Positions 1-7,804 of a DNA stretch of 64,000 bases are shown piece by piece. The DNA lies in contig NZ_CP059569.1 of assembly GCF_014054985.1 (NCBI RefSeq), positions 1,488,001-1,552,000 of the forward strand, given 5' to 3'. Below the pieces are notes generated by a model. The model made no database searches. It saw only the letters and a list, made by a program, of their open reading frames with translations, and had not been told where the DNA came from. The position numbers and the translations under genes are program-made. The number at the start of each line of letters is the position of its first letter. Positions within the stretch are counted from its first letter, which is position 1. The stretch is from Kingella oralis. Lineage in GTDB: Bacteria; Pseudomonadota; Gammaproteobacteria; Burkholderiales; Neisseriaceae.

Positions 1-432
1 GGGCATGAACTGCCACAAGCCCGATGCGCCGACGTGCGAACGCGCTTTGGTTACATACGCGCTTTCAATAAACGGCAATAGGGCGACTTCGGCGGGCATA
101 TTGCGTTTTTTGACTTCGTCGGTGATGTAATACATATAGGGGGTGCTGCGCTGGATGGTGCGGTTGAAATAGGCGCTGTTTTGGGCGAATTTGCTTTCGT
201 GGCTGCGCACCAGCCCTGAATTGACTTCTTGCATGCGGAAGTTTTTGCGCAGGTTGTCCCATACGCTGCCGCCTGATAGGAAGGTGGCGATGGGGTTTTT
301 GCTGAACGGGGTGTTTTGCAGTTGCATCATTGCCGCGCCCGTTTGGGCTGGTTTGTAAGTTTCGCCGTGCGCTAGGGTGGGGAGGATGAATAGGCTGCTG
401 ACGGCTAGGGCAATGTTTTTTATGGTTTTCAT
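1..432 (-). CDS. mltD: Membrane-bound lytic murein transglycosylase D, N-terminal part (runs off the window)
   Basis: This is the first 144 codons of a minus-strand gene whose 3' end lies beyond base 1. The protein starts at the ATG at 432 with a signal peptide (about 24 residues, ending LAHG). It then shows the MltD-type catalytic region: PAEVALLPFIESAY with the catalytic Glu, followed by GASGLWQFMP. MltD cleaves peptidoglycan glycan strands to give 1,6-anhydromuramic ends and normally continues into LysM repeats, which are out of view. The only in-frame ATG before the upstream stop is the one chosen; its ribosome site is weak. The methyltransferase gene at 713 diverges from it. Confidence 0.93.
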   Translation of the reverse strand, partial: MKTIKNIALAVSSLFILPTLAHGETYKPAQTGAAMMQLQNTPFSKNPIATFLSGGSVWDNLRKNFRMQEVNSGLVRSHESKFAQNSAYFNRTIQRSTPYMYYITDEVKKRNMPAEVALLPFIESAYVTKARSHVGASGLWQFMP

Positions 433-566
433 ATTGACGGGAGGGTGTTCGTGCGAAAAAATAGGTTCGCATCGTAATGATATTAGCGTGTTGTGTCAAG
501 CTAAGTGCTTGGCTTTAAAAGGTAAATATGTGCTTTACGGGGTTAGGAACCTATATTCACCATTCT

Positions 567-684
567 CATAGGTATCTTATGCCCTAAAAACGCGGCTACC
601 GCGTTAAAAATGCTGGCAAGATGTCTAACCTTGCTGCGCTTTTTGCCTTGTATCCACGCTTTTATGTCATAAAATCTACCTATG
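567..684. repeat. Small inverted-repeat element (MITE-like), copy 1
   Basis: The ends are imperfect inverted repeats: CATAGGTATCTTATGCCCTA at 567, and CATAGGTAGATTTTATGACA read on the other strand from 684. The inner right arm (TTTTTGCCTTGTATC) also matches the element at 42758-42924. It fills the divergent mltD/methyltransferase promoter region, so it may supply promoter or processing signals. It encodes nothing. Confidence 0.55.
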
Positions 685-712
685 AAAATAATGAATACAG
701 GTTTTAAATATA

Positions 713-1408
713 ATGAATTCGCGGAATTTATGCGCTTGGTTGGCGGGGGATGGTTTGGGGCGTTTTGTGTGGCAGGAGGAGTGGGGGTTTTTTCAGGCTG
801 CCTTGGGGGAGCGGGCGTGGCGGGATGTGTTGTGTTTGGGCGACGGCGGGCGTTTGGCGGTGGCTGGGGTAACGGCGTTGCCTGCGTTTTCAGGCTGCCT
901 TGATGCGGTGTTGCAATGCGATGCGTTGCCTGCGGATGTGGTGGCTTCGGCGGGGCGGTTGCCTTGGCGCGATGAGGCGTTTGATTGCGTGGTGGCGCCG
1001 CATTTGCCTGATGATGATGCGCCGTTGTTGTTGGCGTTGGCGGAGTTGTTTCGGGTGGTGCAGCCGCTGGGGGCGGTGTTGGTTACAGGGTTGAATCCGC
1101 ATTCGGTGTGGCGCTGGTGGCGGGACGACGGCTTGCCTGACGTGCGCAACGGGGTGTCTTTTAACCGGCTGCGGCGCTTGGCGCGGATGGTGGGCTGGCA
1201 GGTGGGCGGCGGGCGGTTTATGGTGCATTTGCCGCCTGTGGGGCAGCCTGAAAATTGGCAGCTGGTGGAGACGGCGGGGCAGCTTTTGTGGGCGAGAAAT
1301 GCGGCGGTGTATGGGGTGGTGTTGAGCAAGCGGGCGGCGGGGGTGCGGCTGCGGGGGGATGTGGAATGGGCGGGGGATTTTGAGGGAATGGTGTTGCAGG
1401 GGGTGTAA
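713..1408 (+). CDS. Class I SAM-dependent methyltransferase, YafS-like
   Basis: A 231-residue protein with the layout of the small Methyltransf_11-type enzymes. There is a first strand with an acidic glycine turn (VLCLGDGG, residues 39-46), a central acidic segment (WRDEAFDCVVAPHLPDDD), then a helix-strand unit (LFRVVQPLGAVLVTGLNPHSVWRWW). Motif I is not the canonical GxGxG, so cofactor binding is inferred. In E. coli the related yafS lies beside mltD, gloB and rnhA. Here it lies next to mltD, which supports the assignment, but rnhA is 21 kb away. Its substrate is unknown. Two DUS copies occur inside the gene. The ATG at 713 has no strong ribosome site, and a short overlapping frame from 682 is judged non-coding. 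Confidence 0.75.
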   Translation: MNSRNLCAWLAGDGLGRFVWQEEWGFFQAALGERAWRDVLCLGDGGRLAVAGVTALPAFSGCLDAVLQCDALPADVVASAGRLPWRDEAFDCVVAPHLPDDDAPLLLALAELFRVVQPLGAVLVTGLNPHSVWRWWRDDGLPDVRNGVSFNRLRRLARMVGWQVGGGRFMVHLPPVGQPENWQLVETAGQLLWARNAAVYGVVLSKRAAGVRLRGDVEWAGDFEGMVLQGV

Positions 1409-1518
1409 ATGGGGGTTTCAGGCTGCTTTGATGTAAGTGGAGTAGGCAGACTGAAAAAGGGTTGGGCTTTGTGATTGGCATTTAGATTGGGCAGCCTGAA
1501 AACCAATCTATCTAACAA

Positions 1519-1550
1519 AAAACCGTTTGGCGCAATACCAAGCGGTTTTT
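1519..1550. terminator. Terminator-like hairpin repeat
   Basis: AAACCGTTTGG, a 7-base loop and CCAAGCGGTTTTT form a stem with a T tract, about 110 bases after the methyltransferase gene. Related hairpins occur at 3523-3560 and 31286-31315, each next to a DUS, so this is also a dispersed repeat. Confidence 0.55.
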
Positions 1551-1609
1551 GTTTTTCAGGCTGCCTTCGGGGGATTGCGCTGCTGAGGCAGCCTGAAACG
1601 GGATGCGCG

Positions 1610-1696
1610 ATGGCGCGTCGGCGGCTCGTCGATATTTTGCCAACCAGCAAAGTCTTGTTGAGTACACCATTTGGCGGCGAGCCGTCGCCGTGCTAT
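1610..1696. repeat. 87-bp hairpin repeat element, copy a
   Basis: The left end is ATGGCGCGTCGGCGGCTCG. The right end, read on the other strand, is ATAGCACGGCGACGGCTCG, an imperfect terminal inverted repeat. The same organisation occurs at 36073-36148 and 47283-47370, and partial ends occur near 1783, 6551, 17250, 31212 and 63956. No coding capacity. Confidence 0.6.
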
Positions 1697-1878
1697 TTTC
1701 AGGCTGCCTTGGATGATGGTTTGAGGCAGCCTGAAAACGTGTAGCGATTGGGCAATGGGTATTTTGCAAGTGATGTTGCCATTTTTGGCAATGAGCCGTC
1801 GCCGTTCCATTTTGGGTTTCTGGCTGCCTAAGCGCGGGGGCAACGGTTCGGCAGCCTGAAACGCTGCCCCGCGTTCCT

Positions 1879-1898
1879 ACGGCTTGCTGGCAAGCCGT
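1879..1898. repeat. Palindromic repeat ACGGCTTGC-N2-GCAAGCCGT
   Basis: Near-perfect 20-base palindrome flanked by GCGTTCCT and GCGC. The same palindrome and flanks occur at 3423-3442 and 46300-46319, always next to DUS copies. Confidence 0.6.
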
Positions 1899-2086
1899 GC
1901 GCTTGGTTGGAAAAAGCGTTTTCAGGCTGCCTTGGGCTGGCGTGAATGCTTGCATCTCAAATCCCAATGCTTGCGCCTGCCCTACTCCATCTTGCAAAAA
2001 AACACGCGCCGGAGCTGCCCTTGGCGCGTGTTTGGGTTTGCAGGATTATGGTTGCGTTTGGCGTTTACAGTGCAACGCCTATGCGC

Positions 2087-3232
2087 TTATTTGCCCCACA
2101 CTTCTTCGGCGATTTCGCGGATAAATTCCAGCTTGCGCCATTGCTCTTCTTCGGTGAGCACGTTGCCTTCTTCGGTGGAAGCGAAGCCGCATTGGGGGCT
2201 GAGGCAAAGCTGGTTAATATCAACGTATTGCGTGGCTTCTTGGATGCGGTTAATGATGTCTTGTTTGTTTTCCAATTCGCCTGTTTTGCTGGTTACCAAG
2301 CCGAGCACGACTTGTTGGTCTTTAATAAAACGCAGCGGTTTGAAGTCGCCTGCGCGGTCGCTGTCGTATTCCAAATAGAAGCCGTCGATGTTGCAGCCGC
2401 CGAACAGAATTTCGGCAATCGGCTCGTAGCCGCCTGATGAGAACCATGTGGAGCGGAAGTTGCCGCGGCAAATGTGCATGGTGAGCGCCATGTCGGCTGG
2501 GGCGGCGGCACGGATGTCGTTGAGCATTTGCACATAGCTGCGGGCGGTGGCATCCACGTCCACGCCTTGCGATGCGTACAGCGCGCGTTTTTCTTCGGAG
2601 CAGAATTCGCCCCACGAGGTGTCGTCGAGTTGCAAAATGCGGCAGCCCAAGTCGTAGAACGCTTTAACGGCTTGGATGTAGGCGGCGGTGATGTCGGCAA
2701 ATAGCTGCTCTTGGTTATCGGCATAAATGGCGGGCAGCTTGGGCTCGGCAGTGCGCACGCAGGTAATCAGGTGCAGCATGCTGGGCGAGGGGATGGTGAA
2801 TTTAACGGGGTAGCCGTCCGCTTCGGCGTGCAGGCGTTTGTAGTGTTCCAAAAAGGGATGCACGTTGGGCCATTGGATTTTGCCGATGATTTCTAGGGTA
2901 ACGGGGCGGTGCATATGGGCTTTGAATTGCGTGCTGTATGTGTCGGTGTCGCGCAACTCCACGCCAATCAGTTCAAACAGAAAATCCAAATGCCACCATG
3001 TGCGGCGAAATTCGCCATCGCTCACGGCGGGCAAGCCGATGGCTTTTTGTTTTTCTACGATTTTGTGGATTTCGGCATCTTCCACGGCGTGCATGGCTTC
3101 CATGCTACATTCGCCGCACGCGCATTGGCGGCGGGCTTGCTTCAAGGCTTCGGGGCGCAAAAAGCTGCCAACGATGTCAAAGCGATAAGGGGCGCGGTTG
3201 CGTAGGGTGGCGGTGGGGAACAGTTTGCTCAT
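2087..3232 (-). CDS. MetE-like cobalamin-independent methyltransferase (YxjG/YxjH type)
   Basis: A 381-residue single-domain protein resembling the C-terminal (catalytic) half of methionine synthase MetE. It lacks the MetE N-terminal half. The zinc ligands expected for the family are visible: a His in LTMHICRGN, a Cys in LFGGCN and a Cys in LSPQCGF. LQLDDTSWGEF is the Asp-rich substrate segment. The family transfers a methyl group to a thiol such as homocysteine; the actual donor for the short YxjG-type proteins is uncertain. The gene stands alone on the minus strand between repeat-rich regions. The ATG at 3232 follows AAAGGAAATGCC, a good ribosome site. Confidence 0.88.
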   Translation of the reverse strand: MSKLFPTATLRNRAPYRFDIVGSFLRPEALKQARRQCACGECSMEAMHAVEDAEIHKIVEKQKAIGLPAVSDGEFRRTWWHLDFLFELIGVELRDTDTYSTQFKAHMHRPVTLEIIGKIQWPNVHPFLEHYKRLHAEADGYPVKFTIPSPSMLHLITCVRTAEPKLPAIYADNQEQLFADITAAYIQAVKAFYDLGCRILQLDDTSWGEFCSEEKRALYASQGVDVDATARSYVQMLNDIRAAAPADMALTMHICRGNFRSTWFSSGGYEPIAEILFGGCNIDGFYLEYDSDRAGDFKPLRFIKDQQVVLGLVTSKTGELENKQDIINRIQEATQYVDINQLCLSPQCGFASTEEGNVLTEEEQWRKLEFIREIAEEVWGK

Positions 3233-3822
3233 GGCATTTCCTTTGGTAGGGGTTAGTGAAACGTGAGATGCGGGGAGTATAGCAGTTTCAGGCTGCCTTA
3301 TGCTTTGAGGCAGCCTGAAAATGGGTTGAGCGGTTAGCTAGGCTTTGCAAACTGCGCCATCGCTTGTAAACAGGAATTGCGCTCCGCCAAAGGCAGCCTA
3401 AAACCCATTTTCAAGCCAGCGCACGGCTTGCAAGCAAGCCGTAGGGACGCGGGGTAGCGTTTCAGGCTGCCCAACCATCCCGCCCGCGTTGAGGCAGCCT
3501 GAAACCCAATCTATCCAGCAAAAAAAATCGTTTGGCTCAACACCAAGCCATTTTATTTTTTCAGGCTGCCCTATGACGCAGAGGCAGCCTGAAAAGCGTT
3601 AAACGATTAGCTAGATTTCGCAAACCATGCCATCGCTTGTAAACAAGAATTGCGCCTTACCAAAGGCAGCCTGAAACCCCATTCCACCCAAATAAAACCA
3701 CTCTCATTTTTCAGGCTGCCTCCATCCGCCCCGCACCCCAAAGGCAGCCTGAAAGCGCAAAAAATGCTATGATACGCCCCTTTCAATTCCCCCGAAAAAT
3801 CAAGCTCATGATGGAAATCATA
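3233..3822. other. Repeat-filled intergenic region with a tandemly placed duplication
   Basis: No gene is seen. DUS copies alternate with two related about 75-base blocks (3332-3406 and 3604-3679). Both contain TTAGCTAG, GCCATCGCTTGTAAACA and GAATTGCGC and both end in a DUS. The palindrome family (3423-3442) and the AAATCGTTTGG hairpin (3523-3560) are also present. The promoter of ltgA probably lies in the last 100 bases, but I cannot place it. Confidence 0.75.
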
Positions 3823-5679
3823 ATGACAGCATTGCGTTTTTTATCCCAAAGCATCGGCGGCCTTGCCGTTGCCTTTTTAGCCGCCTGCGCCTCGCACCAC
3901 ACCGCGCCCGCCGTGCAAGAGCAGCCGCTGCAACCCGTGTCGGGCGAAGCCGCTTTTGTGCATCCCAATCTGCGCCCCGCGCAATCGGCAGACCAAGCCC
4001 TGCAAACCTACGGCGTGTATGAAAGTGTGTTAGCCGCCGCCAAAAATGGCGACGACATCCAGCCCGCCCAATTTCTCGCCCAACAAAGCCAAAGCGCGAT
4101 GGGCGAGAGCGTGCGCAACGAATGGCTCAAAAGCCTCGCCAAACGCGGGCAAACCGCCACCTTCCAACAACAATACGCCCAGCTAGACCCCGAAGGCCGC
4201 AGCCAAGAAACGCGCTGCTATGCCAACCTGCTGGGCATGGAAAACGACAGCAAATTCATCAACGAGCTGGTCGAAGAAACAGGCAAACTGCCCGCAGGCT
4301 GCAACAACCTATTGCAAGCGCGCGCCAGCCAGCTCAACCCCAGCCGCGCATGGCGGCGCGTGCGCGGGCTGATTAGCGCAGGGCAAACCACCGATGCCGC
4401 CAACCTTGCCGCCGCACTTGGCAGCCCGCTGGACAGCCCCACAGGCTTTGGTGCGCAAGAAAATTCCCTGCGTGATGTTATCGGCACGAACGCACAAAAA
4501 TCGCCTGACACCGCCGCCGCCCGCCTGCAACAGCTTTCAGGCAGCCTGAACAGCGAACAATCGGGCTTCGCATGGGGTGTACTCGGCTTGGTGCACGCCA
4601 AAAATCTCAACATGGATGGCGCATTGAATTACTACCGCAACGCCGACCGCAACCAGCTCAACAGCGAGCAATTTGAATGGTTTGCCCGCGCCGCCCTGCG
4701 CCAGCAAAACTGGGCAGAGCTTGCCCACATCATCCAAACCATGCCGCCCAAGCTGCAAAACGATCCCACATGGCAATACTGGCTCGCCCGCGCCCTTGCC
4801 GCGCAAGGCAAGCGCGGCGAAGCGCAAACCCTGTATCAAAAAGCCGCCGCCAGCGGGCGCAATTTCTACGCCGTGCTGGCGACCGAAGAACTCGGCAGCC
4901 GTGTTAACACGCAAAACAATGCCCCAGCCGCGCAAGATGCCCACATCGCCCAACTGGGCAAAGACGGCGCCATCCAACGCGCCCTGCATCTTTTCCACAC
5001 CAGCCAACAATCGGGCAACTGGAAAATGCGCCGCCAAGCGCAAAACGAATGGAAATACGCCACGCGCGGCATGAACGAAGGCACATTGCTCACCGCCGCC
5101 CAGCTTGCTGCCAACCACCAGTTCTACGAAATGTCCATCCACAGCGCAGATAAAACCCACAACCTGCTGAACTACAACCTGCGCTATCCCACGCCCTTCC
5201 GCGAGCTGGTTACGCAATACGGCAACGAAAACGGCGTGGACCCTGCATGGGTTTATGGCTTAATCCGCCAAGAAAGCCGCTTTGTGATGGGCGCGCAATC
5301 CAGCGTGGGTGCGCAAGGCTTGATGCAAGTGATGCCCGCCACCGCCAGCATGATTGCCCGCAAAATCGGCATGGACAACAGCGAGCTATACACCATGAAC
5401 GGCAACATCCGCATGGGCACATGGTATATGGCAGACGCGCGCAATAGCCTAAGCAACAGCGACGTACTCGCCACCGCAGGCTATAACGCCGGCCCTGGGC
5501 GCGCGCGCAAATGGCAAGGCGCCAGCATGGAAGGCGCAATCTACGCCGAAACCATCCCGTTTAACGAAACGCGCGATTATGTGAAAAAAGTGCTCACCAA
5601 TTCGGTTTATTACGCCAATATTTTGGGCGAACCCAAAACATCGTTGAAACAACGGTTGGGCACAATTCCCGCGCGGTAA
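3823..5679 (+). CDS. ltgA: Soluble-type lytic murein transglycosylase, lipoprotein (LtgA/Slt family)
   Basis: About 618 residues from the ATG at 3823, which is preceded by GGAAATCATA. An earlier ATG at 3769 is possible but would bury the signal peptide. The signal peptide ends in the lipobox LAAC, so the protein should be anchored in the outer membrane. Residues about 60-430 are the alpha-superhelical domain. The C-terminal third is the lysozyme-like catalytic domain with GLIRQESRFVMGAQS (catalytic Glu), GAQGLMQVMPATA, GNIRMGTWYM and ATAGYNAGPGRA. It matches neisserial LtgA almost end to end. It cleaves glycan strands with 1,6-anhydro product release. A DUS lies in frame near residue 240. Confidence 0.96.
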   Translation: MTALRFLSQSIGGLAVAFLAACASHHTAPAVQEQPLQPVSGEAAFVHPNLRPAQSADQALQTYGVYESVLAAAKNGDDIQPAQFLAQQSQSAMGESVRNEWLKSLAKRGQTATFQQQYAQLDPEGRSQETRCYANLLGMENDSKFINELVEETGKLPAGCNNLLQARASQLNPSRAWRRVRGLISAGQTTDAANLAAALGSPLDSPTGFGAQENSLRDVIGTNAQKSPDTAAARLQQLSGSLNSEQSGFAWGVLGLVHAKNLNMDGALNYYRNADRNQLNSEQFEWFARAALRQQNWAELAHIIQTMPPKLQNDPTWQYWLARALAAQGKRGEAQTLYQKAAASGRNFYAVLATEELGSRVNTQNNAPAAQDAHIAQLGKDGAIQRALHLFHTSQQSGNWKMRRQAQNEWKYATRGMNEGTLLTAAQLAANHQFYEMSIHSADKTHNLLNYNLRYPTPFRELVTQYGNENGVDPAWVYGLIRQESRFVMGAQSSVGAQGLMQVMPATASMIARKIGMDNSELYTMNGNIRMGTWYMADARNSLSNSDVLATAGYNAGPGRARKWQGASMEGAIYAETIPFNETRDYVKKVLTNSVYYANILGEPKTSLKQRLGTIPAR

Positions 5680-5683
5680 CACA

Positions 5684-5726
5684 TTTTCAGGCTGCCTAAT
5701 GTGTTGACAAACAGGCAGCCTGAAAA
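5684..5726 (+). terminator. Inverted DUS pair terminator after ltgA
   Basis: TTTTCAGGCTGCCT and AGGCAGCCTGAAAAA pair across a 14-base loop directly after the ltgA stop codon. The run of T is short, but inverted uptake sequences commonly act as terminators in this family. Confidence 0.75.
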
Positions 5727-5758
5727 ACCGTTTTCCCCCCACACAAAAAGGACATCCC

Positions 5759-6406
5759 ATGAAACTCTACATCTACGACCATTGCCCCTTCTGCGTTCGT
5801 GCCCGCATGATATTTGGCATCCAGCAAATTCCCGTTGAATTGATTACCCTTGCCAACGACGACGAAGCCACGCCCATCCGTTTAATCGGCGCCAAACAAG
5901 TGCCCATCCTGCAAAAGCTAGACGGCAGCTATATGGGCGAAAGCCTAGACATCGTGCGCCACATCAACGCACAAGCCAAGCGCCCCATCAGCGAAACCAT
6001 CCGCCCCAGCATCCAAGCATGGGCAGACAAAGTGGGCGAGTATTACAACCAGCTGCTGTTCCCCCGCAGCATCCAGCTTGGTCTGCCCGAATTTGCCACC
6101 CCCGCCGCCGTGGTGTATTTCATCCTGAAAAAAGAAGCCAGCATCGGCACAGGCATCGCCCAAATGCTCGATAAAACCCCCGAGCTGCTTGCGCAAATCC
6201 ACAGCGATTTGCAAACGCTCGCCAGCCAAATCCACAGCGACACCCTTAACGGCAGCGATCTCAGCATGGAAGACATCCTGATCTTCCCCATGCTGCGCAA
6301 TCTCACGATGGTGCGCGGCATCCAGTTCCCCGCCGTGGTGCAAGACTACATCGCCAACATGGCGCAGCGCAGCCAAATCAATACTTACTTTGACCGTGCG
6401 TTGTGA
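5759..6406 (+). CDS. grxB: Glutaredoxin 2
   Basis: A 215-residue protein. It has an N-terminal thioredoxin fold with the active site CPFC at residues 9-12, the glutathione-binding cis-Pro segment KQVPIL and the GES motif (MGESLDIV). An all-helical C-terminal domain follows, as in E. coli GrxB (same length class, structurally like a GST). It reduces protein or glutathione mixed disulfides in the cytoplasm. A good ribosome site (AAAAAGGACATCCC) sets the start. It is transcribed alone after the ltgA terminator. Confidence 0.94.
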   Translation: MKLYIYDHCPFCVRARMIFGIQQIPVELITLANDDEATPIRLIGAKQVPILQKLDGSYMGESLDIVRHINAQAKRPISETIRPSIQAWADKVGEYYNQLLFPRSIQLGLPEFATPAAVVYFILKKEASIGTGIAQMLDKTPELLAQIHSDLQTLASQIHSDTLNGSDLSMEDILIFPMLRNLTMVRGIQFPAVVQDYIANMAQRSQINTYFDRAL

Positions 6407-6543
6407 TGCACCACAGCCTGTAAACAGAGGCAGCCTGAAAATGTATTTGGCAGGGCAAGCGCAAGTGCATACATATTGCTATTGCGATGGTTCAAGCTAT
6501 TTTCAGGCTGCCTCATTATGGATAAACACAATCGGCAGCCTGA

Positions 6544-6747
6544 AACGCAATATGGAACGGCGACGGCTTTGCCACCAACAACGGCGATTTACCCGTGCAG
6601 CCCAACGAATTTGACAACCTGTTCAAACTCGTCCGCGCCAAACACGTCAAAACCGATGTGCATTGGACAAAAACATGGCAGCCCGCCACGCTGATTGACT
6701 ACGACAAATACGGCTGGCACGGCTACCAATACCAAAGCAAACCATAA
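6544..6747 (+). pseudogene. 3' fragment of an unknown gene
   Basis: An open stretch in one frame encodes a plausible protein tail (WNGDGFATNNGDLPVQP, then NEFDNLFKLVRAKHVK and YDKYGWHGYQY) ending at TAA 6745-6747. There is no ATG, and a DUS places TGA at 6541-6543 immediately upstream. The 5' border ATATGGAACGGCGACGGCT looks like the end of the 87-bp hairpin family. I infer that a gene was cut by repeat-associated recombination. I do not recognise the protein. The stop is 13 bases before the next gene, which suggests the two were once co-transcribed. Confidence 0.5.
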
Positions 6748-6760
6748 AGGCAGCCTGAAA

Positions 6761-7708
6761 ATGAAACTGCGCTCCCTGCTCAACAACCTATTCCTCATTA
6801 TCGTCTTTGGCGCGTTTGCCGTTTTCAGGCTGCTGCCCGTTATCAACCAGCAGCATTTAGTAAGCACCGCCGCCCACCGCGAAACCGTGCAGGCAATGCC
6901 CTATTCGGAAAACTACCAAAGCATCCGAGGAAGCACGGATAGCGAAACCATTGTGGTTTTCCAAGATGCGCAAGGCAAAACCCACGCCGCCCAAACCCGC
7001 GTTTCTGCCGATGAGCAAGCGCAAATGCGCCGCCATATTCCCATCACCCGCGAATTTCTGATTACCCAAGACCATAGCGAAATCTTGCGCGACAAAGCCG
7101 CAGAAACCCTAGACATAACAGACTGGCTGATGATTGCCCTGCTGCCCGTTGCGCTGGTTGTCCACATGAAAACCCGCGCATTGCCCGCGCCCATCGCCCC
7201 CAACGATATGCCCCCAGCCGCCCGATACCCGCTGCAATCCGCAGCCAACCCGCGCCGCGTGCTGCGGAACAACATCATTACCCTGCTGGGCATCACGCTG
7301 GCAGCCCTTGCGCTGGGCAGCATATCTGGCTTTCTCGCCCTGACCACATGGCAGGAAAAACAAACCTTCCAACACGCCCCCATCGCCTATGCCGCGCCAT
7401 ACGGCAGCTTCCGCCAAGGCAGCCTGAAAACCTACGCCGTAGATTTGCGCTTCACCACCCAAAGCGGCAAAACCATCACCATCGCCAACTATCCCGTCAG
7501 CCCGATGGAGCGCGACCAACTGAACGCAGGCAAAACCATCCCCGTGCAATATCTGCCCGACAACCCCGATGTATTCCGCTTTTTTAAGGCAGGGCAGGAC
7601 AACGTTGCATGGTTTGCTACCGCTTTCTGCATCACCGTAGCAGCGGTGTGGCTGCTTGTGCTGTGGCTGTTTATCCGCCACCCCTACCAGCCGATGCAGC
7701 AAACGTAA
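6761..7708 (+). CDS. DUF3592-like membrane protein
   Basis: 315 residues from the ATG at 6761. There are hydrophobic segments near the N terminus (LLNNLFLIIVFGAFAVF), in the middle (WLMIALLPVALVV and ITLLGITLAALALGSI) and near the C terminus (ATAFCITVAAVWLLVLWLF). Two extracytoplasmic beta-rich modules separate them. The second ends in IPVQYLPDNPDVFRF, like the DUF3592 signature in which a short loop is followed by a Y-x-P-x-N-P motif. Function is unknown. The start codon directly follows a DUS (AAAGGCAGCCTGAAAATG), so the uptake word lies within the ribosome-binding region. An open frame continues upstream to 6695 but overlaps the preceding fragment. Confidence 0.7.
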   Translation: MKLRSLLNNLFLIIVFGAFAVFRLLPVINQQHLVSTAAHRETVQAMPYSENYQSIRGSTDSETIVVFQDAQGKTHAAQTRVSADEQAQMRRHIPITREFLITQDHSEILRDKAAETLDITDWLMIALLPVALVVHMKTRALPAPIAPNDMPPAARYPLQSAANPRRVLRNNIITLLGITLAALALGSISGFLALTTWQEKQTFQHAPIAYAAPYGSFRQGSLKTYAVDLRFTTQSGKTITIANYPVSPMERDQLNAGKTIPVQYLPDNPDVFRFFKAGQDNVAWFATAFCITVAAVWLLVLWLFIRHPYQPMQQT

Positions 7709-7804
7709 AGGCAGCCTGAAAACCGAAGGCTTCGGCGAAGCGAAAACGCCCAACCCGTTTTCAGGCTGCCTATCAACGCGCTTACCCCTTATAAGGCACC
7801 TGCC

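Larger units (their letters stand above)
1409..2086. other. Repeat-filled intergenic region
   Basis: 678 bases with no credible gene. They contain about ten DUS or DUS-like words, a terminator-like hairpin (1519-1550), one full 87-bp hairpin element (1610-1696), a fragment of the same family near 1783-1815, and the palindrome at 1879-1898. The open frames that cross it on the minus strand consist mainly of translated repeats. Confidence 0.8.

Noticed and set aside
682..903. Overlapping start MKIMNTGFKYNEF before the methyltransferase
   Set aside because: The frame is glycine/valine filler after 15 codons and ends inside the gene; the 713 frame carries the conserved fold.
793..1650. Long minus-strand open frame opposite the methyltransferase gene
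   Set aside because: It is a Pro/Ser/Thr-rich antisense shadow of the real gene and repeats in GC-rich DNA, with no ribosome site or recognisable domain.
1512..1997. Minus-strand frames in the 1409-2086 gap
   Set aside because: Most of the residues are translated DUS (RQPET, FQAA, GSLK) and hairpin repeats.
4537..5217. 226-residue minus-strand frame inside ltgA
   Set aside because: Antisense to the well-conserved transglycosylase; composition is that of a frame shadow.
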